DNA from: Acanthochlamys bracteata
Taxonomy: Eukaryota; Streptophyta; Magnoliopsida; Pandanales; Velloziaceae
Assembly: GCA_019914995.1 (NCBI GenBank)
Contig: CM034126.1
Span: 3,167,001 to 3,231,000, forward strand
DNA: 64,000 nucleotides
Reading direction: 5' to 3'
This document shows, in pieces, positions 50,901 through 64,000 of this stretch (the first letter of the stretch is position 1; each line of letters starts with the position of its first letter). Below the pieces are notes generated by a model. That model was not told where the DNA came from, searched no databases, and saw only the letters and a list, made by a program, of their open reading frames with translations. The position numbers were made by a program, and so were the translations under genes.

Positions 50901-53900
50901 CTAATACACAAAGCTATACAGAAGAAAAGCAGTCCTCAACTATCGTAGGTCAAAGATTAAAAATAAAGACGTCTTGCCATCAAATAACAACTAATAGCAA
51001 TTAAATACAGCGCGGGTGTGGCATACCGTCAGTGATGTGTCAGATCCAGAAGCATGGAGCTTGTAAACAATGCCATATTGGAAAATAAAAAATCTTAAAC
51101 TGAGAATAGTCTCCAATATTCTACCACGTATAGTACGAATGTGTACCTGCATATTTACAATCCAATGAGTAGTGCAGATAAAGCCGCATGATTAAAAGTT
51201 GAAAACAAAAGGCTAGCTAGGATCAAACTTTGGCTCTTAGCTTTTCAGATGTTTCAAGCTACAAGAAAATTGTTGCCATTACATGTATTAGATTTTCGAG
51301 GTAACAATCTAAGGTAAATTAAATTAAAAGAGAAGATATGGCCAATTGAGACAAAAAAATTGTCTCTAAATTCTCCAACAAATGTATTTAGAGATCCCTA
51401 TGAATTGACAGCACCAGTATCTTGAATTCAGCTAGCAAAAGGCAAGTTACAATCGGCCAAATGGAACCAAATGAACATGATTTCTTGAGTTACAAGACTT
51501 CATACACATGTTAGAAATTGTAATGTATGACTAAGCTATATATTGTATCAGATACTGAACATTGTTTATGTTACCAAACTATTATACAACAAAAGGTGAA
51601 TTACAATATTCCACAGTAGCATTCTGACTATGGGACTCACCAGCTCTTCATCCCACCATGCTTCCCAGCTTTCCTCTCCTTTAACTCCAATTCCACCTCT
51701 GTAAAAGAGCCAATTTGTCCATTCTTTGAAGTCCGCCACAGTCCTGCAATCCACAGCAAACATGAACTTAATATAACAAAAGGAGACAATCCTGGGGTTT
51801 ACTGGCCTCAATGAAGGTATATAACCCACGCAGCATAGTGCATGAAAGAATTCTAATGTATTACTCAGTTTAATATATATGAGATGAACACATCATGTGC
51901 AGAAAGTACAACATGAGATTGAGCTGCTACTCACTTCTGCCACTCAAATCCAGATGGATTAAACAGGTAGGGAGCAAAAAGCCAGGAAAGTGCCATAAAC
52001 CAACTGCTTATAGAAAGTAGAATATATGAAACAGCTCCTCTGTTATATCCATATGCGAGCATAACCACTAGCAGAAGTACAACTTCCATGCTGCATCATG
52101 AATATAATCATATCACTAAACTGCCATAGATGGAAGTATTCACATAACGTCAAGAACACTGACCCTTTCACGAAATGGCTACGCGAGTAAAGCCTGTAAT
52201 TCTCTGAAAACTTTATATGACGAACGACAAAGCCTCTTCCAGTTGCTTGATACTATATGCAAAAGCAACAAAGTACATCGCTAACTCAAAGTTCTATGAA
52301 ATACAACATTCAGATAACATTAGCAAATAAAACTTGCCCGTGCACCACCATGGAGTATCGTCCGACCAAAATAATGAGTCCGTGTGCCTAGAGAGAATGT
52401 AAAGAACACAGAGCAAAGTTGCAGTTGTATTGTGGTAAAGCTAACTAGAGCCTGCACAACGTATTATCAAAGACCAAATTTAGTAGCAGGAACTAATCTT
52501 GTTCTACACATGAAGTTTCTCCTACATGCACTAAAAGGCAAGACTAGTACACTGGCTGAAAATTTGCAATAGCATAGTCATGGAGAGAGACTCAGCGGCT
52601 TAGAGCATGCTCCTTAAAAGCCACAATCTACAGGCAATGCTATAAGCTAAAAGGGTAATTAGGCGCAATATCAAAACCCAGGAGTACATATCGGCAGTGG
52701 CAACCTAATGCACCCTGAGCTAGTACGACTTGATTAAAGTTACTTCATGGCAGCAACAGCCAAGTACCAATGAAGATGCATTGCATACCGTTAGAAGTCC
52801 TTCTTCCAAAATTAATCCCAAAACCATTGGAATTGCAGTGAAAACACCAATTTGGAACAAAAATTGGGTGTTAAGTGCTGCATTTAGAGCTGTATTCTGT
52901 AAAATGTCAGCTCTTTCCTGGATGGACTCACCAACTCCAGATAACGCCTGAAAAATGAAGAAATTAGCAGAAGATGAATACTTAGTAGCAATTGATCGAC
53001 AGCACTACAACGTAATGGAATACTGGATGACATTTTTAGTTATACTACATCAGCCACGATACAGAACATGAGAAATATATCAATTAGTTACAATGAAACA
53101 TAATAGACCACGTAACCCCCATAAAACAAAAAACAACTTTGTGTATTAACAGTGACGACAGCTTTCCTTCATAGAGAACATTTAATCTTAATTTGTTCTG
53201 TCTTATCTTAAACACGATTAGAAATTGCAGAAGAAGTCTAGATGTAAACAAAAACTAAAAACAGATTTGTTACACCATTCATTTAGTGAATTGGCTCAGA
53301 GGAAATTACTTAAAATGATAGTCACTGTCAACATATCAGACACAAAAGGTAATATCCTGTTGAAGATTGCTATCTATGAGGATATAGTATGCTGTGTACG
53401 TGTACATTGTTAGATATGCATTCTCATTCAATCCAATGAAAAGGGAAAAAAAGAAGAAGAATAAAACACATGTCTGGCCACATTACTTTAATATATCAGA
53501 AAAGTAAAATTGTAATAGTATACTTGGCCCAATGCAATTAACTCTTTTTGGCATTGAAAAGGCTAGACGCATGTGAATACAAAAGTAATATCTCCCTCTA
53601 AGAAAAGCAACTCACCAGATATGTTTTTCCATAAAGAAATGCGTAGACAGTAAGCACAGTTAGCTGCGTAAAGACAAAGATTTGTGTACATCAGCCAGAG
53701 CATCTATGAGATCCAAGAGTCACTACATAATGACGGGTGATGTGCATCTGCAAAAATAGCTCTGCAGAACTTGCTCACAGAATACTATCCAGTCTTAGGA
53801 AAATTAAAACAGAAATGTTTAAGTAGTTTTGAGTACATATAGCACGAAAGCAATTTGGAAATTCATTTCAGAGAGACATGGTTGAGTATGTGATTGGTTG

Positions 53901-56900
53901 ATTTTTGTGAAATTTGTATTTTACTGAAACAATTACAGAATAGGTTTATGAAAAAATATTTGTGTACAATAATATTTTGTTTATATAAGTTGCAAAAAAA
54001 CACATAACAATTACGGAATATCCCTACAGTGATAAAATAGAGCCTGTTTGAAGAGGAACTTACCATAGTGCAAAAATAGAATCCAACGGTGGTGAAGTAG
54101 AAGGAAAGCATGCGGAAGAAATCAAATAACTGCCCAAGTCTGTAAACATCCCTACTAAGAACTTGCTCCCCATTGCCACCGGCTACTTTCCCTTCAAACA
54201 ATGCTATTTGATTCAACCCGACATCTCTCCCTTTGCCGACCTTCAGAATAAACGAACAAGTCATTTCCATAGAGGAATCACTCTTTTGTCAGCAATAGCT
54301 GAACGCACTCAGCATTACCTGAATATACTCATGGTGTGTAACATTCCCCTGACGCAAGGTTGAATTGAAACCTGTACATCTCCAGCTCAATTAGTATTAC
54401 TTGTTGTAACATAATTAAAGAAGGTGGTTGAGGTTAAGAACACAACAAGATAAGAAGATAAAATATGAATAAACCTACTTTCAAGATCTCAAGAGTTTAT
54501 AAGCTTGACTATAGAAGAGACAAAATGCAAAGTTACCATCACATGCAGGACAGAGAAAGCACTGTACCAATATTCCAAAATACAGACAAGTATTCAGATA
54601 AAGGTACATATTTGGTCACTACTAGTTTTGCACCTGGCATGGTGCAAATTTTGGTTTAAATATCATTGCGCAAACGCACAATCAATTCGATTGAATTCAA
54701 CTGAACTCAGAATTATATAATTTAATGCAAGGAGAAATTCTGGGGTACAACTATAGTAATGTCAACGCATTATGAGTGGAATAAGGAGCAGTTAAATATC
54801 AAATCAGAAAAGGTGAGTGCAGAAGAGATCATTGAAAAGAAGTGGATAGAACAGTCACATAAGAAATGATAATATTAGAAAAGGACCATATTCAGCAGAA
54901 AACTGAAATAAAACTAAGTACAACAAAATGGCTATACATGGAAAAGAAAAGCAGACCTACTGAAGTTCTCTACTAACGCATTCATATTTGATGTTGATGA
55001 CTAAGGAAACCAATGGAAAGATACACTCCTACAAAGAGCCATGGCATGTAGCTAACTCCGCACTGGGTTTCTCATGTTTTAACCAGATGTCATAATGGTT
55101 ACATACAAACATTACAATGTCACTGCTGATATTACTTGCATTATCCATCGTTGCAAACTGAATCTTATGCTTTACATATAAGTCATAACTCCGCATCATA
55201 AAAAGTTCTGACAAGTTTTAAATTGCACTTACCAACCAGAAATTACTCTCTATCTGCCCTATGTCGATCAAAGACCAGAAGGCCAAAAGTAGAAAGTGGC
55301 GCCAAATAGCAAGCTCAAGAATCACATTCCAACATTCATCCATGTTATGACTCGACTCAATCCAAACGAGGAGGAAGAAAAAGGAAATTAAAAGAAAAGT
55401 GAACAAACAAACAACCAGACAACAGAACCCTGATAACGATTCATTTAAGCGTCAAAAAGAAGATAAAAGTAAGGTGGTGCAACAAAAGACATGGTGGACA
55501 GCAGCCTTGCCATCCTGAGGCAACTCAAACATCTTCAACAGTAGCCATAGCAACAGGAACACACTCTAATTACTCTTCATAGGTCAATTTTCTGGTTTTC
55601 ATAATCAACATAAATATCATGTGCTTAAGAAGTCTTTTTCTTTTTACCACATCACTGCAGAAGGAAATATACTATCATATCTAGATGACGCATGTTAATC
55701 TTGTTTCTCAAAACAGATTTAGCAATACGAGGAACTGCATGTATTCCATATTTCTTTTAGACTAAATTGGCTACTTAAACTCTTCAACATTAATTAGTTC
55801 AACTCTTTTGAAATCATAGTCATAACTCAGTGATGCACTTGAGGTTCCACTTTTGTATCAGAAGACAACCAACTTACCTGAGTAAATATCTTCGCTTATG
55901 TTTATTACACGTGACGCTTTGCTAATACCACCTCTTGTTATATGAAAGATCCTATCAAAAACATCTGGGTGGCCATAATGCATTCGCACCCTGTATAGAA
56001 AGGCAGTAACAAACTGTTAATGTAACCGCCACAAAACCAAAAATGAGTACGGAACAGGTTATTAATAGGCTTACTTTAAGGGATTAGCTAGAACCCGTTG
56101 ACCTAAGGTAACAAAGCTCGTTTCTTGGTTGGACATGAATGAGGCCAAAGATGAAACACTGCATATATTTTAGAATGTCTCCAGCAGTCTGCAGAGGACA
56201 AAGCTAAAACTTCAAGTCTTACTGTAGAAGTGTACCTTCCAGTGAAAACATGTTCACGAACGCCAAGTATAGTCGGTCGTCGAAGACCATGATTACGGTG
56301 AAATTCCTCAAGAAGATTTCTCATTTTTAGAGCCTCTTCAAAGTAATTATCCTGAAATGATGTAATAATTAGTACAAACAGAATTGCTGTATTAGAGTTC
56401 TTTTCTGACCTTTATGGAAATTATTGTAATAATCAGTGTCAGGGGCGAAGTTAAATCCCTATACAATTCACATGTACTTAGACGGATTGATGCTTAATAG
56501 CTAAATATCTTATAGTTACAATAAAAAATGATATGCACTTCTCATGTAGAAATAAAAGCAAGTCAAAACATCTTTAAGCTACTAGGTTGATTGTGAATAG
56601 CAACACAAGGTGATAGTTGATCGATCGCAGTTGCCCACAAAAAGTTGACTGCTAAAATTTTAATCCGTACTTTTAGTTAACAAAAGCCTCCGTTTAGTAT
56701 TTATAGCAATTCATGTTCGTTGTCAACTTGTCAAAGAGACAAATAATACAACCTATTGGAAATGAAATTCCTGGATTCCAAATCATTATGATACCATACA
56801 GCTAGAGGACCGGAAGAGACCAACTTGGTGCATTGGACCATGCAAATTCCTCAAAGACGAAAAGAAATTATATGCGTCCTTTCACAGAGATAAGCTTGAT

Positions 56901-59900
56901 GGTGCAATTCAATCAGCGGTTAATGAACAGCCAAATTCACCTAACCTGATTCATATCAATGGTTTGAACTGCATTTCCACGAGTAAATATTATTGCATGG
57001 TTCTGATTTTCAGGTTTGCCTTCACCTAGCTTTGGGTTCCCAGGAAGTTTTATAGAATATATTTCCTGCAAGTAAGCAAAAAACAAGACAGACTAATCAA
57101 GCAAATACAAAGAAGAGAATTTTAGAATCAGAAAGCGAAGAAAGTGTGTATAGAGCAATAAAAACTTCATGCAGCAAAATTACATACAACCCTAGAAAAA
57201 TCGCCTGCTGTATGGAAATAGGATACTCAAACATGGTGCGATGTCGACATATCACACTTGTGAACATCAGCCAAAAAGATCCCTTCTTTTTTTTGTTCTT
57301 AAGCTGTGCAGCAGACAGAAAACACTAATGGGCTTGACATTTAGGAATGCTCTTACTATGCATCAGGATTAGTAGGATTAGAGATAACTTTTTGCCTCAA
57401 GATGTAAGACTACCAGCAGACAGTATCATTATGTTTTATCGGATCGTAACTTTTAGTTGAATATTTTAATGGCATACTGATGGTCAAGCCTCTTTTGAAG
57501 ACCCACTAAAGTTGTACTACCGTCTCTATACTTGTTGGAGAATTAACCAAAACCTTGGACTAACAATAACTGCCATCGAGTCGAACATCTTTAGGTTTAT
57601 GAAATCATGACCCGTGAGTAGCCTCATTACTTTGGATTCGCTGCTGCGTCCCCCTCAAAAAGAAAATCCCATGCTGCCCCACGAATTCAAGAAAGACTAA
57701 ACCTGATTTTACTTACTGTCACTCTGCCACCCCACTATGTATCGCAAATGGTTCAAAGGAAGAAAAAAAAGGAAAGGAAAACTACAGAATTTAAATATGT
57801 TGGTTATGTAAAAGATCAATATACTAAAAGGTCTGTAGACAATAAACAAAATTATCAACAGTGACTCAGACTGTGAATAACTAATAGTGCTAATCATTGG
57901 AAACAAAAAATACTCGAGAAGTTAACCTTATCCTTCCCATGGAAGTCTGCCTTGACAAGTTTTGAGTAATACTCAGTATATGGTTTGCCATCTTTTATGG
58001 TCTCAACCACATCAATATAGGCAACTCTCAGAGCTTCATTCCTAGTAATAAAGCATCATTAGAGAGAAACTTCAAGTCACTTTTAAACAAGAAAAAGGTA
58101 AGCATATCAATTCACATATTTCATGCTGAAGATATGTGTCAAATTCAATATATACAAACCTCTGCATTAACAAGGCTATATCAGCAGCTTCAGGTTTTCC
58201 CTCTTCCCTCTGCTTGCCATATATTTGACATGTAACAACGTATGTAAATTTCATATCTGCCTGGGCCCGTGATTCTGGAGATAACTCAAAGCCCTGAGTT
58301 TCTGTTACACTCGTAGCATCAAGTGCAGCTTCTGGATCTGCAGTTAGCACCAATTATCTCTTTCATATCGTAAATATAATAGAGGAAAGCAAGATACGCC
58401 ACCTTCGGATGTCATTCTCTCCAAGTAACTCTGGAGCATTAGAGCTTTCCGATAATACATCATACCACGGACTGCACATTGCCAAAGATATCGTTAACAA
58501 GATGGTTAGCAAAGAGGTAGCAATAAGAATCTCGAGTATAACATAAAACACCTCAAAGTAATAAGGAGAGAAAAGGATAAACTTGTCAAGGCAATATATG
58601 GGTAAACCTTGATGCAATTCAAGATCCATAAACACCCCTATAAGCTCTATCCATATCAATAAAAATTGATGTAGTTCAAGGTATCCTCAGGAATGCTGTC
58701 AAAGCAGGTGATTCCTTGATACAATTCTAGATCCATAAACCTGCAAGTGTACTTCTTGTCCTAGCTACATATTCCAGAAAAATATATAGCCAAACAAAAT
58801 CTTAACATCAGGTTCCAACAAATCAATCTTTTGGAACCCTTGGATAAGTTATGACAATTGACTTTATGTACATCACAACTTTATGTACAAGGGCAAAAAA
58901 GTGGAAATAGTCTGTAAATTTTCTCTTATTGAAGGCTGTATTTCAATAAGGAAACCATGTGATTTTACAACCAACAAGCTAGAATTTCATATCATTTATG
59001 TGGGTCCATCAAACCAAGAAAGACATCTAGGGAACACTAGCCAGAAGATGGTGCTTAACCTAAAAGGAGATATTTCACCTTATCCTAGCAACATATGCCT
59101 AACCTCAAAAAGCTTGAGAAAAGCCTCTTCAAGCATTCTCCAAAATTGGAATGAGATTGCAGCAATGCCATGTAATGCAATAAGTAACACCTTAGCAACT
59201 TTCTTTTTTTTTTTTTTTTTTTTTTTTTTTGAAACTGCAGATGCCTTTTTTGAGAGAAGCAACATATATTACTCTTTGTCAGAAAATAGATGGAATAAAA
59301 GGAGATAAAAAGGTCATGTTTAATGGATGATTCCATCCCAGAAGTCAACAGGCCATGGTATTTCAACAACTGACCAAGGCTACCAATAAGGAATAGTTGA
59401 CAAAAACGCAACCTGTTCGTGCCAAAGTTTGCCCACGATAAGAAGCCCAAAATCTGAGCTCCAAAATGTCATTTGAATTGTCAAAAAGTTCGGCATCGTC
59501 TGCATTTTCATCTCTTCCTATTCGAGAAAGAAAGTTTTTCCACTCATCTGTAAACAACATTAAAATGGCATCAAGACTATATAATGACAGGAGTATAGGG
59601 GTACATGAAATTTGAAAGTGTCATTACAACACCAACTCAATTAACACAAGTAATCCATCTTCTATTGTCATAATTATATATACATTTATATATAATTTTT
59701 GTGTGTTATTTTGATCAAGAGTTTCAACGGAGGTCGACTCGTATTCCTGTTGAGCTGAAATTTTGTCAACGTGTTTCCAACTTAATAGTTCTTCGTATTG
59801 GTGGCGATTGAAGCATGTGCACACATGTCCCTTTAACTTGGCATGTGCCTATATGGGATATATATATATATATATATGAAATAGTGGCAGGTCTCTACCA

Positions 59901-62900
59901 TCGCAAACAATCAAATACACATGTAACAATGTTGCTTCAAACATATTTACAATGAGAAATTAGGTTAATATGTCTTCAAATAGATATAAATTAGGTAATT
60001 TTACCCTGGTAAGGATTGGGAAAGGGATATTAGAAACACAAATATTTCTCTATCATTCCAATTTTTCAGTTTAGAATTATATTTACTTTACACATTTTAA
60101 GCTTTATAGTTATCTACACAACTTCTCTAAATTTGTGAATTTCATGAGATGAGTAGAGGAAACCAACGCATAGCAGACACAAGAAATTTAAATTGGATTT
60201 AAAAGACCCGTATATTCCTTTACAGTCTTAGAGATGATTTATGGAGCTCCAGTATGAAGCTATGGAAACAGTTACACGAGATTCCCTACTGAACAATGAG
60301 AGAATAAGTGCATCTTTATCTTTTCTTAAGCAAAGCTTCACTTAATAACATTACCTTCGAGATAAACATTCTAATTCATTACAAAATTAAAAACAAGTAA
60401 TAACCTGGAAAAATCTTTTGGAGATAAAACAAAGTGGATATTCCATCTTCATTCTTCTTCTGGAGTTCAGCAATACTGTACAGTACAGTTTCTGAATAGT
60501 ACGGTGTAAAGACGCTGCAAAAAAAAAAACTGTCATATCAGAAAAGGAGGAAGTAGATACAGAGTTTACTAGGAATTGGCACAGGGGTTGCATGTGCAAT
60601 TGAGGTTAGTTTAATCATAGCCGAAAGTCAAAAGTAATCTTTACCTGAAGGACAACATTTCAGAAACTGGCTTTGTAGCTGGCATCTTCATAAAAAGTGA
60701 GTTAGTAAAAAACTCCAGTCTGCGTTGGGCTTCCATGTTTTTTGGGATGTTCGCAGCAGAATCTTTGATGGTAAACAGTGAATGCAGTCTCCTGACTAGT
60801 GCTTTCTGTGATTGAACAATAGAATCGTCATACTTGAGATATTAATAAATGACTAGAAGTTTTGGCTTCAATATAATACTGAAAAACTGCAGAAATGTGC
60901 ATAAGATTTCTTTCCTGCAAGTAGACTACATAAGCAGCAGAGGGCTTACCAGTTCTGGATCATTTGGCCACTTCAACTTAGAGAATAAATGACCTTCAGC
61001 CCTTGCTTTAAAAATTAAATTCCATTGGTCATAACGTTCTCTGAGATTGGACAATATATGAGAGTTCAACTAAAGGAAATAGAGTGCTAGCTACATAAGG
61101 TATCAAATCAGGACAGACAGCACCTCATATCGACATTGAGAAAATCATGATGAATCACGTCATAAAGATCTTGCATTGCTTTAACAGCTCCTTTTGCTAG
61201 TTCAGGGGTCTCCTCTTCTTTCTAAGAGAAAATTGAATGTGATGATCAAAATAAATTCTTCCACAAAAATTAGCAAAGTTCATCCACACAAATAAGGATG
61301 ACGGAGCTTTCAAATTGTATACAAAATGAGCACAAAATCTATACAAAAAACTTTGAATCAGATTTCCAGTAATTGCTTCCCAAAAGATAGAATGCTGTTG
61401 TTGATGGTGTAATATATGTTAGGTAGCAATGTGGCTCCCATAACAACTAAAGAAAAAAAGAATATAAATGATAGAATGCCTGAAGAAATCATATTATCAT
61501 CAAATAAGATTACTGGATGAGATACTATCAACAGTTTTTCATGTAGGGGATGTAAAGGATCACACTTTACCAGTATTCCCATCATTGCAGTGATTCTTGA
61601 GATAACAAGAGTAAGATTGGCTAGCTTAAAGTCCTTTTGAACAGATTTCTGCATCATGCTTCCCCTTACTTTTTCATATATCAGTTCGACCCTGCTCAGT
61701 TCATGGTAACATTTCTTACACACAAAAACCAGAAGAGAACTAAAATGCCAATTTACAAGCTTACCATATGCTTCCTTCATCATTTAGTATGGCAGACAAA
61801 ATCTTATTGATAGCATGATAAGACTCTTCAACTGCATATCTCATATAATCATCCCGCTTAATTCTATCCCACAGGTCATCTTGAAACTCCTTGCTTTCAG
61901 CTGCAATATCTTTTGCAAGAAAAATCTGATAAGAGCAACATGATGTCAACACAGTTTCTAAATTTGAAAATTTTCAGTAACATTAAAAGCAAAAAGTTAT
62001 AGGTGAAAAGCAAGCTACATCTAACAACATGAAGAGACTACAGCACATAACCTTGCTGGCAAGAAGAAAGAGGGGCCACTGAACTAGGGGAAGAATGCCC
62101 GAATTTTTGGGCATAAGAAGTAAATCCATTTCACTGCACCAAGCAAATAAATTACGACAATGTAAAAGGAAAGTATGGTCTCATAGAAAGAAATTGACTT
62201 ACAAATTAGTAATATAATCCTCCCCTCGCAAATTTTTTATGATTTCATTCCAAAAAGGAGCAAATCTTGCAGCATCAAACTTTTTCACTTCTAGATCCTT
62301 CATTAAGTATAAGAAAAAAAGGCTAAATTATATGTATATTCCAGCAAATATAAATTAAATGACCACCACATCATAGCAGATAGAAAGTATAACGATGATA
62401 AAATAACAGTACAATGGGCATAAAAAAAAATGGAACGCAGCTACAAAGAGGGGTAGCTCGTGAGATGGGAAGCAATTGCCCAAGACAAAAATGGAACGGT
62501 CGGACAGCTACAAAGAAGCATGTCGAACTGAAACTTGTTGAAAGCAAAAAATGGATACTCAAAGTACAATACCTGATCAGAAGATCGCAGCTGCTTTCTG
62601 TAAACAGTATAACGGGAAAAGCTTAACATAAACAGAAATGAGCCACATAAGCAAAAAGAAGAGGACAACTAATATCTCAATACCGTTTTGTGACATTAAT
62701 GTGAAGACTCTCCATAAATGCAGTAGGGAACCTCTCAAATAGCTCGTGAAGGGCTTCCACAGATCTAATCTGGAAAAGCAGATAAAAGCAATTCCATGAA
62801 ATAGAAGATAAATCACTGTGAGCTTCCTCGACGTTTCTAATTCCCGTCTTTTAAAAGCTTCTGCAATTTGCTAGAATTACGGCCAAATAGGATTACCTTG

Positions 62901-64000
62901 TATACATATTTGAATAGACTTTTTCATAAACCATAGAAACATTGTAACACCTTGGGTAGAGAAATTGTAACACCTTGGATACAATAACCTAGTAAAGTTT
63001 CTATTATTTGCATAATCTTAGATCTAGGATTACCTTATTATTCTTGCTTCATCATTATCATTGGCATGTTTCTGTTTTGTTTATAAAAACTGCAGACATA
63101 GAGTTCTCGAAATATATATCAAATAATGACACAAACTTGAATTCCTCACTGTAACTTAGACATAAACCTCCTACATATAAATGAAACAATAAATTGAACC
63201 CTAATTTGAGCTCCAGAGCAACAATATGTGCTTCAGGCAACACTAGCTAAGATTCCACCAAGGATTCTCCTTACAAGCAATGCCAAATAGACCAACTACA
63301 CACGGCCCCGCCACTCACACACACACATACCCACACAGACAACAAAAAAAGGATACCGACTTGGACAGCAAAAAACTCACTTCAAGATCTACATATAACA
63401 TGTCAATTATGATCTTACTCCATTCAAGATTCAAGTGCTGCCAGTCATTTAATTTCAACAACCACAATATAACAAAGAGGGAAAAGTTATTCTCATGTTT
63501 ATAGATTAACAACCATTTTCATATATTACCGGGATTAATAATATAACCTGTGAACCATCACCTTTGCTGCATCAGAGAGTAATTACACAAATCCTGGATG
63601 TAAAACTCAAAGCATAATATACACGTCATACCTCACCCAGGTGATCTCTAGCTCCCAAGAGAAAACCATAGATAGACGAGAATATTGTGTAGAATACGTG
63701 AATATCCAAGAGATAAATCTGCACATAAAAAGGAAATTCTAGATATTAGCCTTGAATAAGTAAATTTCTGTCACTTTCAAGAACCACAACGATAGCTCAG
63801 TGAGATCTATGCCTTCTAAATAGGCTCAGGCTCTCAGCTATACAATTCCTTGCAGAATGTTGTTATATGAAATCAGTATTGTTACATTACAAACAATAAG
63901 ACATAAAAGTAACTCAAAGCTGACGGTAGTAGGTACCCAACTCAACCATAACTAAAATGAAGAGAAAGATTTTTACTCACAGTGAAAACTGGTGTCCATA
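47996..64000 (-). CDS. CALS9: Callose synthase 9 (GSL10), 3' 32 exons
   Basis: Coding order: 64000-63981 (partial), 63718-63632, 62769-62684, 62597-62573, 62297-62203, 62133-62052, 61925-61765, 61691-61571, 61221-61124, 61040-60950, 60805-60645, 60514-60405, 59547-59413, 58471-58403, 58337-58160, 58041-57927, 57065-56946, 56351-56236, 56158-56075, 55990-55878, 54371-54319, 54240-54064, 53663-53616, 52947-52789, 52451-52338, 52252-52164, 52090-51935, 51743-51641, 51146-51027, 49707-49657, 49585-49403, 48232-47996; 1184 codons, in frame throughout, about 62% of the usual 1900 aa. It makes beta-1,3-glucan (callose) from UDP-glucose at the plasma membrane and cell plate. Visible: helices before the loop (YLLDIHVFYTIFSSIYG), glucan synthase domain (FDAARFAPFWNEII, RFWASYRGQTLARTVRGMMY, GEGKPENQNHAIIFTRG, MNQDNYFEEALKMRN, GKGRDVGLNQIALFEGKVA, RYQATGRGFVV), C-terminal helices and the CALS9-type tail SLILAGNNPNTGL. 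Exon 62597-62573 is only 25 nt. The intron after 52338 has a GC donor. The 5' part is outside the window. Confidence 0.95.
52253..52337 (-). other. GC-AG intron in CALS9
   Basis: On the coding strand the exon ends GCACGG and the intron opens GCAAGT; the acceptor is TATAG. The joint R to YQATGRG is in frame and is inside a conserved motif, so the border is not in doubt. The intron is 85 nt. Confidence 0.85.
59204..59230 (-). repeat. Homopolymer T run in a CALS9 intron
   Basis: 27 consecutive T on the plus strand (A on the coding strand) inside the intron between exons 59547-59413 and 58471-58403. It may be the tail of an old retroposed insert or simple slippage; the flanking sequence is not recognised. 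Confidence 0.8.
59858..59877. repeat. (AT)10 microsatellite
   Basis: Twenty bases of alternating A and T in the CALS9 intron between exons 60514-60405 and 59547-59413; likely length-variable between individuals. Confidence 0.85.

Noticed and set aside
53863..54063. Extension of the CALS9 frame past 54064
   Set aside because: The open frame continues for 60 codons but leaves the family sequence exactly at a GTAAGT donor; it is intron read-through.
58883..59308. 141-codon plus-strand frame
   Set aside because: It sits inside a CALS9 intron, passes through the poly-T run as poly-Phe, and shows no domain.
1..64000. CRISPR arrays, operons, bacterial-type promoters, rRNA or tRNA genes
   Set aside because: This is plant nuclear DNA; no regularly spaced repeats and no convincing tRNA or rRNA sequence were seen by eye.

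Overview
This is a stretch of a flowering-plant nuclear genome, almost certainly a eudicot. The genes are split by many AT-rich introns with GT-AG borders, the intergenic DNA is AT-rich and carries relics of plant transposons, and every recognisable product is a plant protein family (REVEILLE MYB, PRAF-type RCC1/FYVE protein, plastid fibrillin, organelle RRM protein, type II H+-pyrophosphatase, callose synthase). I cannot name the species. Exon borders were built by hand from reading frame, splice sites and family similarity, and every listed joint keeps frame.

Layout, left to right: (1) 1-2.5 kb, no recognised gene, but a TATA box with an ACGT palindrome just upstream. (2) 2.5-6.4 kb, plus strand, an 11-exon gene for an uncharacterised secreted protein of 417 aa. 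(3) 9.0-13.5 kb, plus, a PH-RCC1-FYVE-BRX protein of 1063 aa. (4) 13.9-16.6 kb, plus, a short plastid RRM protein like ORRM6. (5) 17.8-20.6 kb, minus, a REVEILLE clock-family MYB factor. (6) 20.6-28.5 kb, an AT-rich spacer with MITE-like repeats. (7) 28.6-36.2 kb, plus, the K+-independent H+-pyrophosphatase (AVP2 type). (8) 36.2-39.3 kb, debris: a copia integrase relic and a broken DC1-domain gene. (9) 39.3-43.7 kb, plus, plastid-lipid-associated protein 12, whose first intron lacks a normal donor. (10) 45.1-47.0 kb, minus, a small unrecognised gene with a row of TRIM-like miniature LTR elements in its first intron. (11) 48.0-64.0 kb, minus, the 3' 32 exons of callose synthase 9 (1184 residues); the 5' part lies beyond the right edge.

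The genes are unrelated housekeeping or regulatory loci and do not form a pathway or cluster. I found no convincing new biological system. The points most worth a second look are the apparent GA donor in PAP12, the palindromic TRIM-like array, two GC-AG introns, the unknown secreted protein and the small unknown minus-strand gene.
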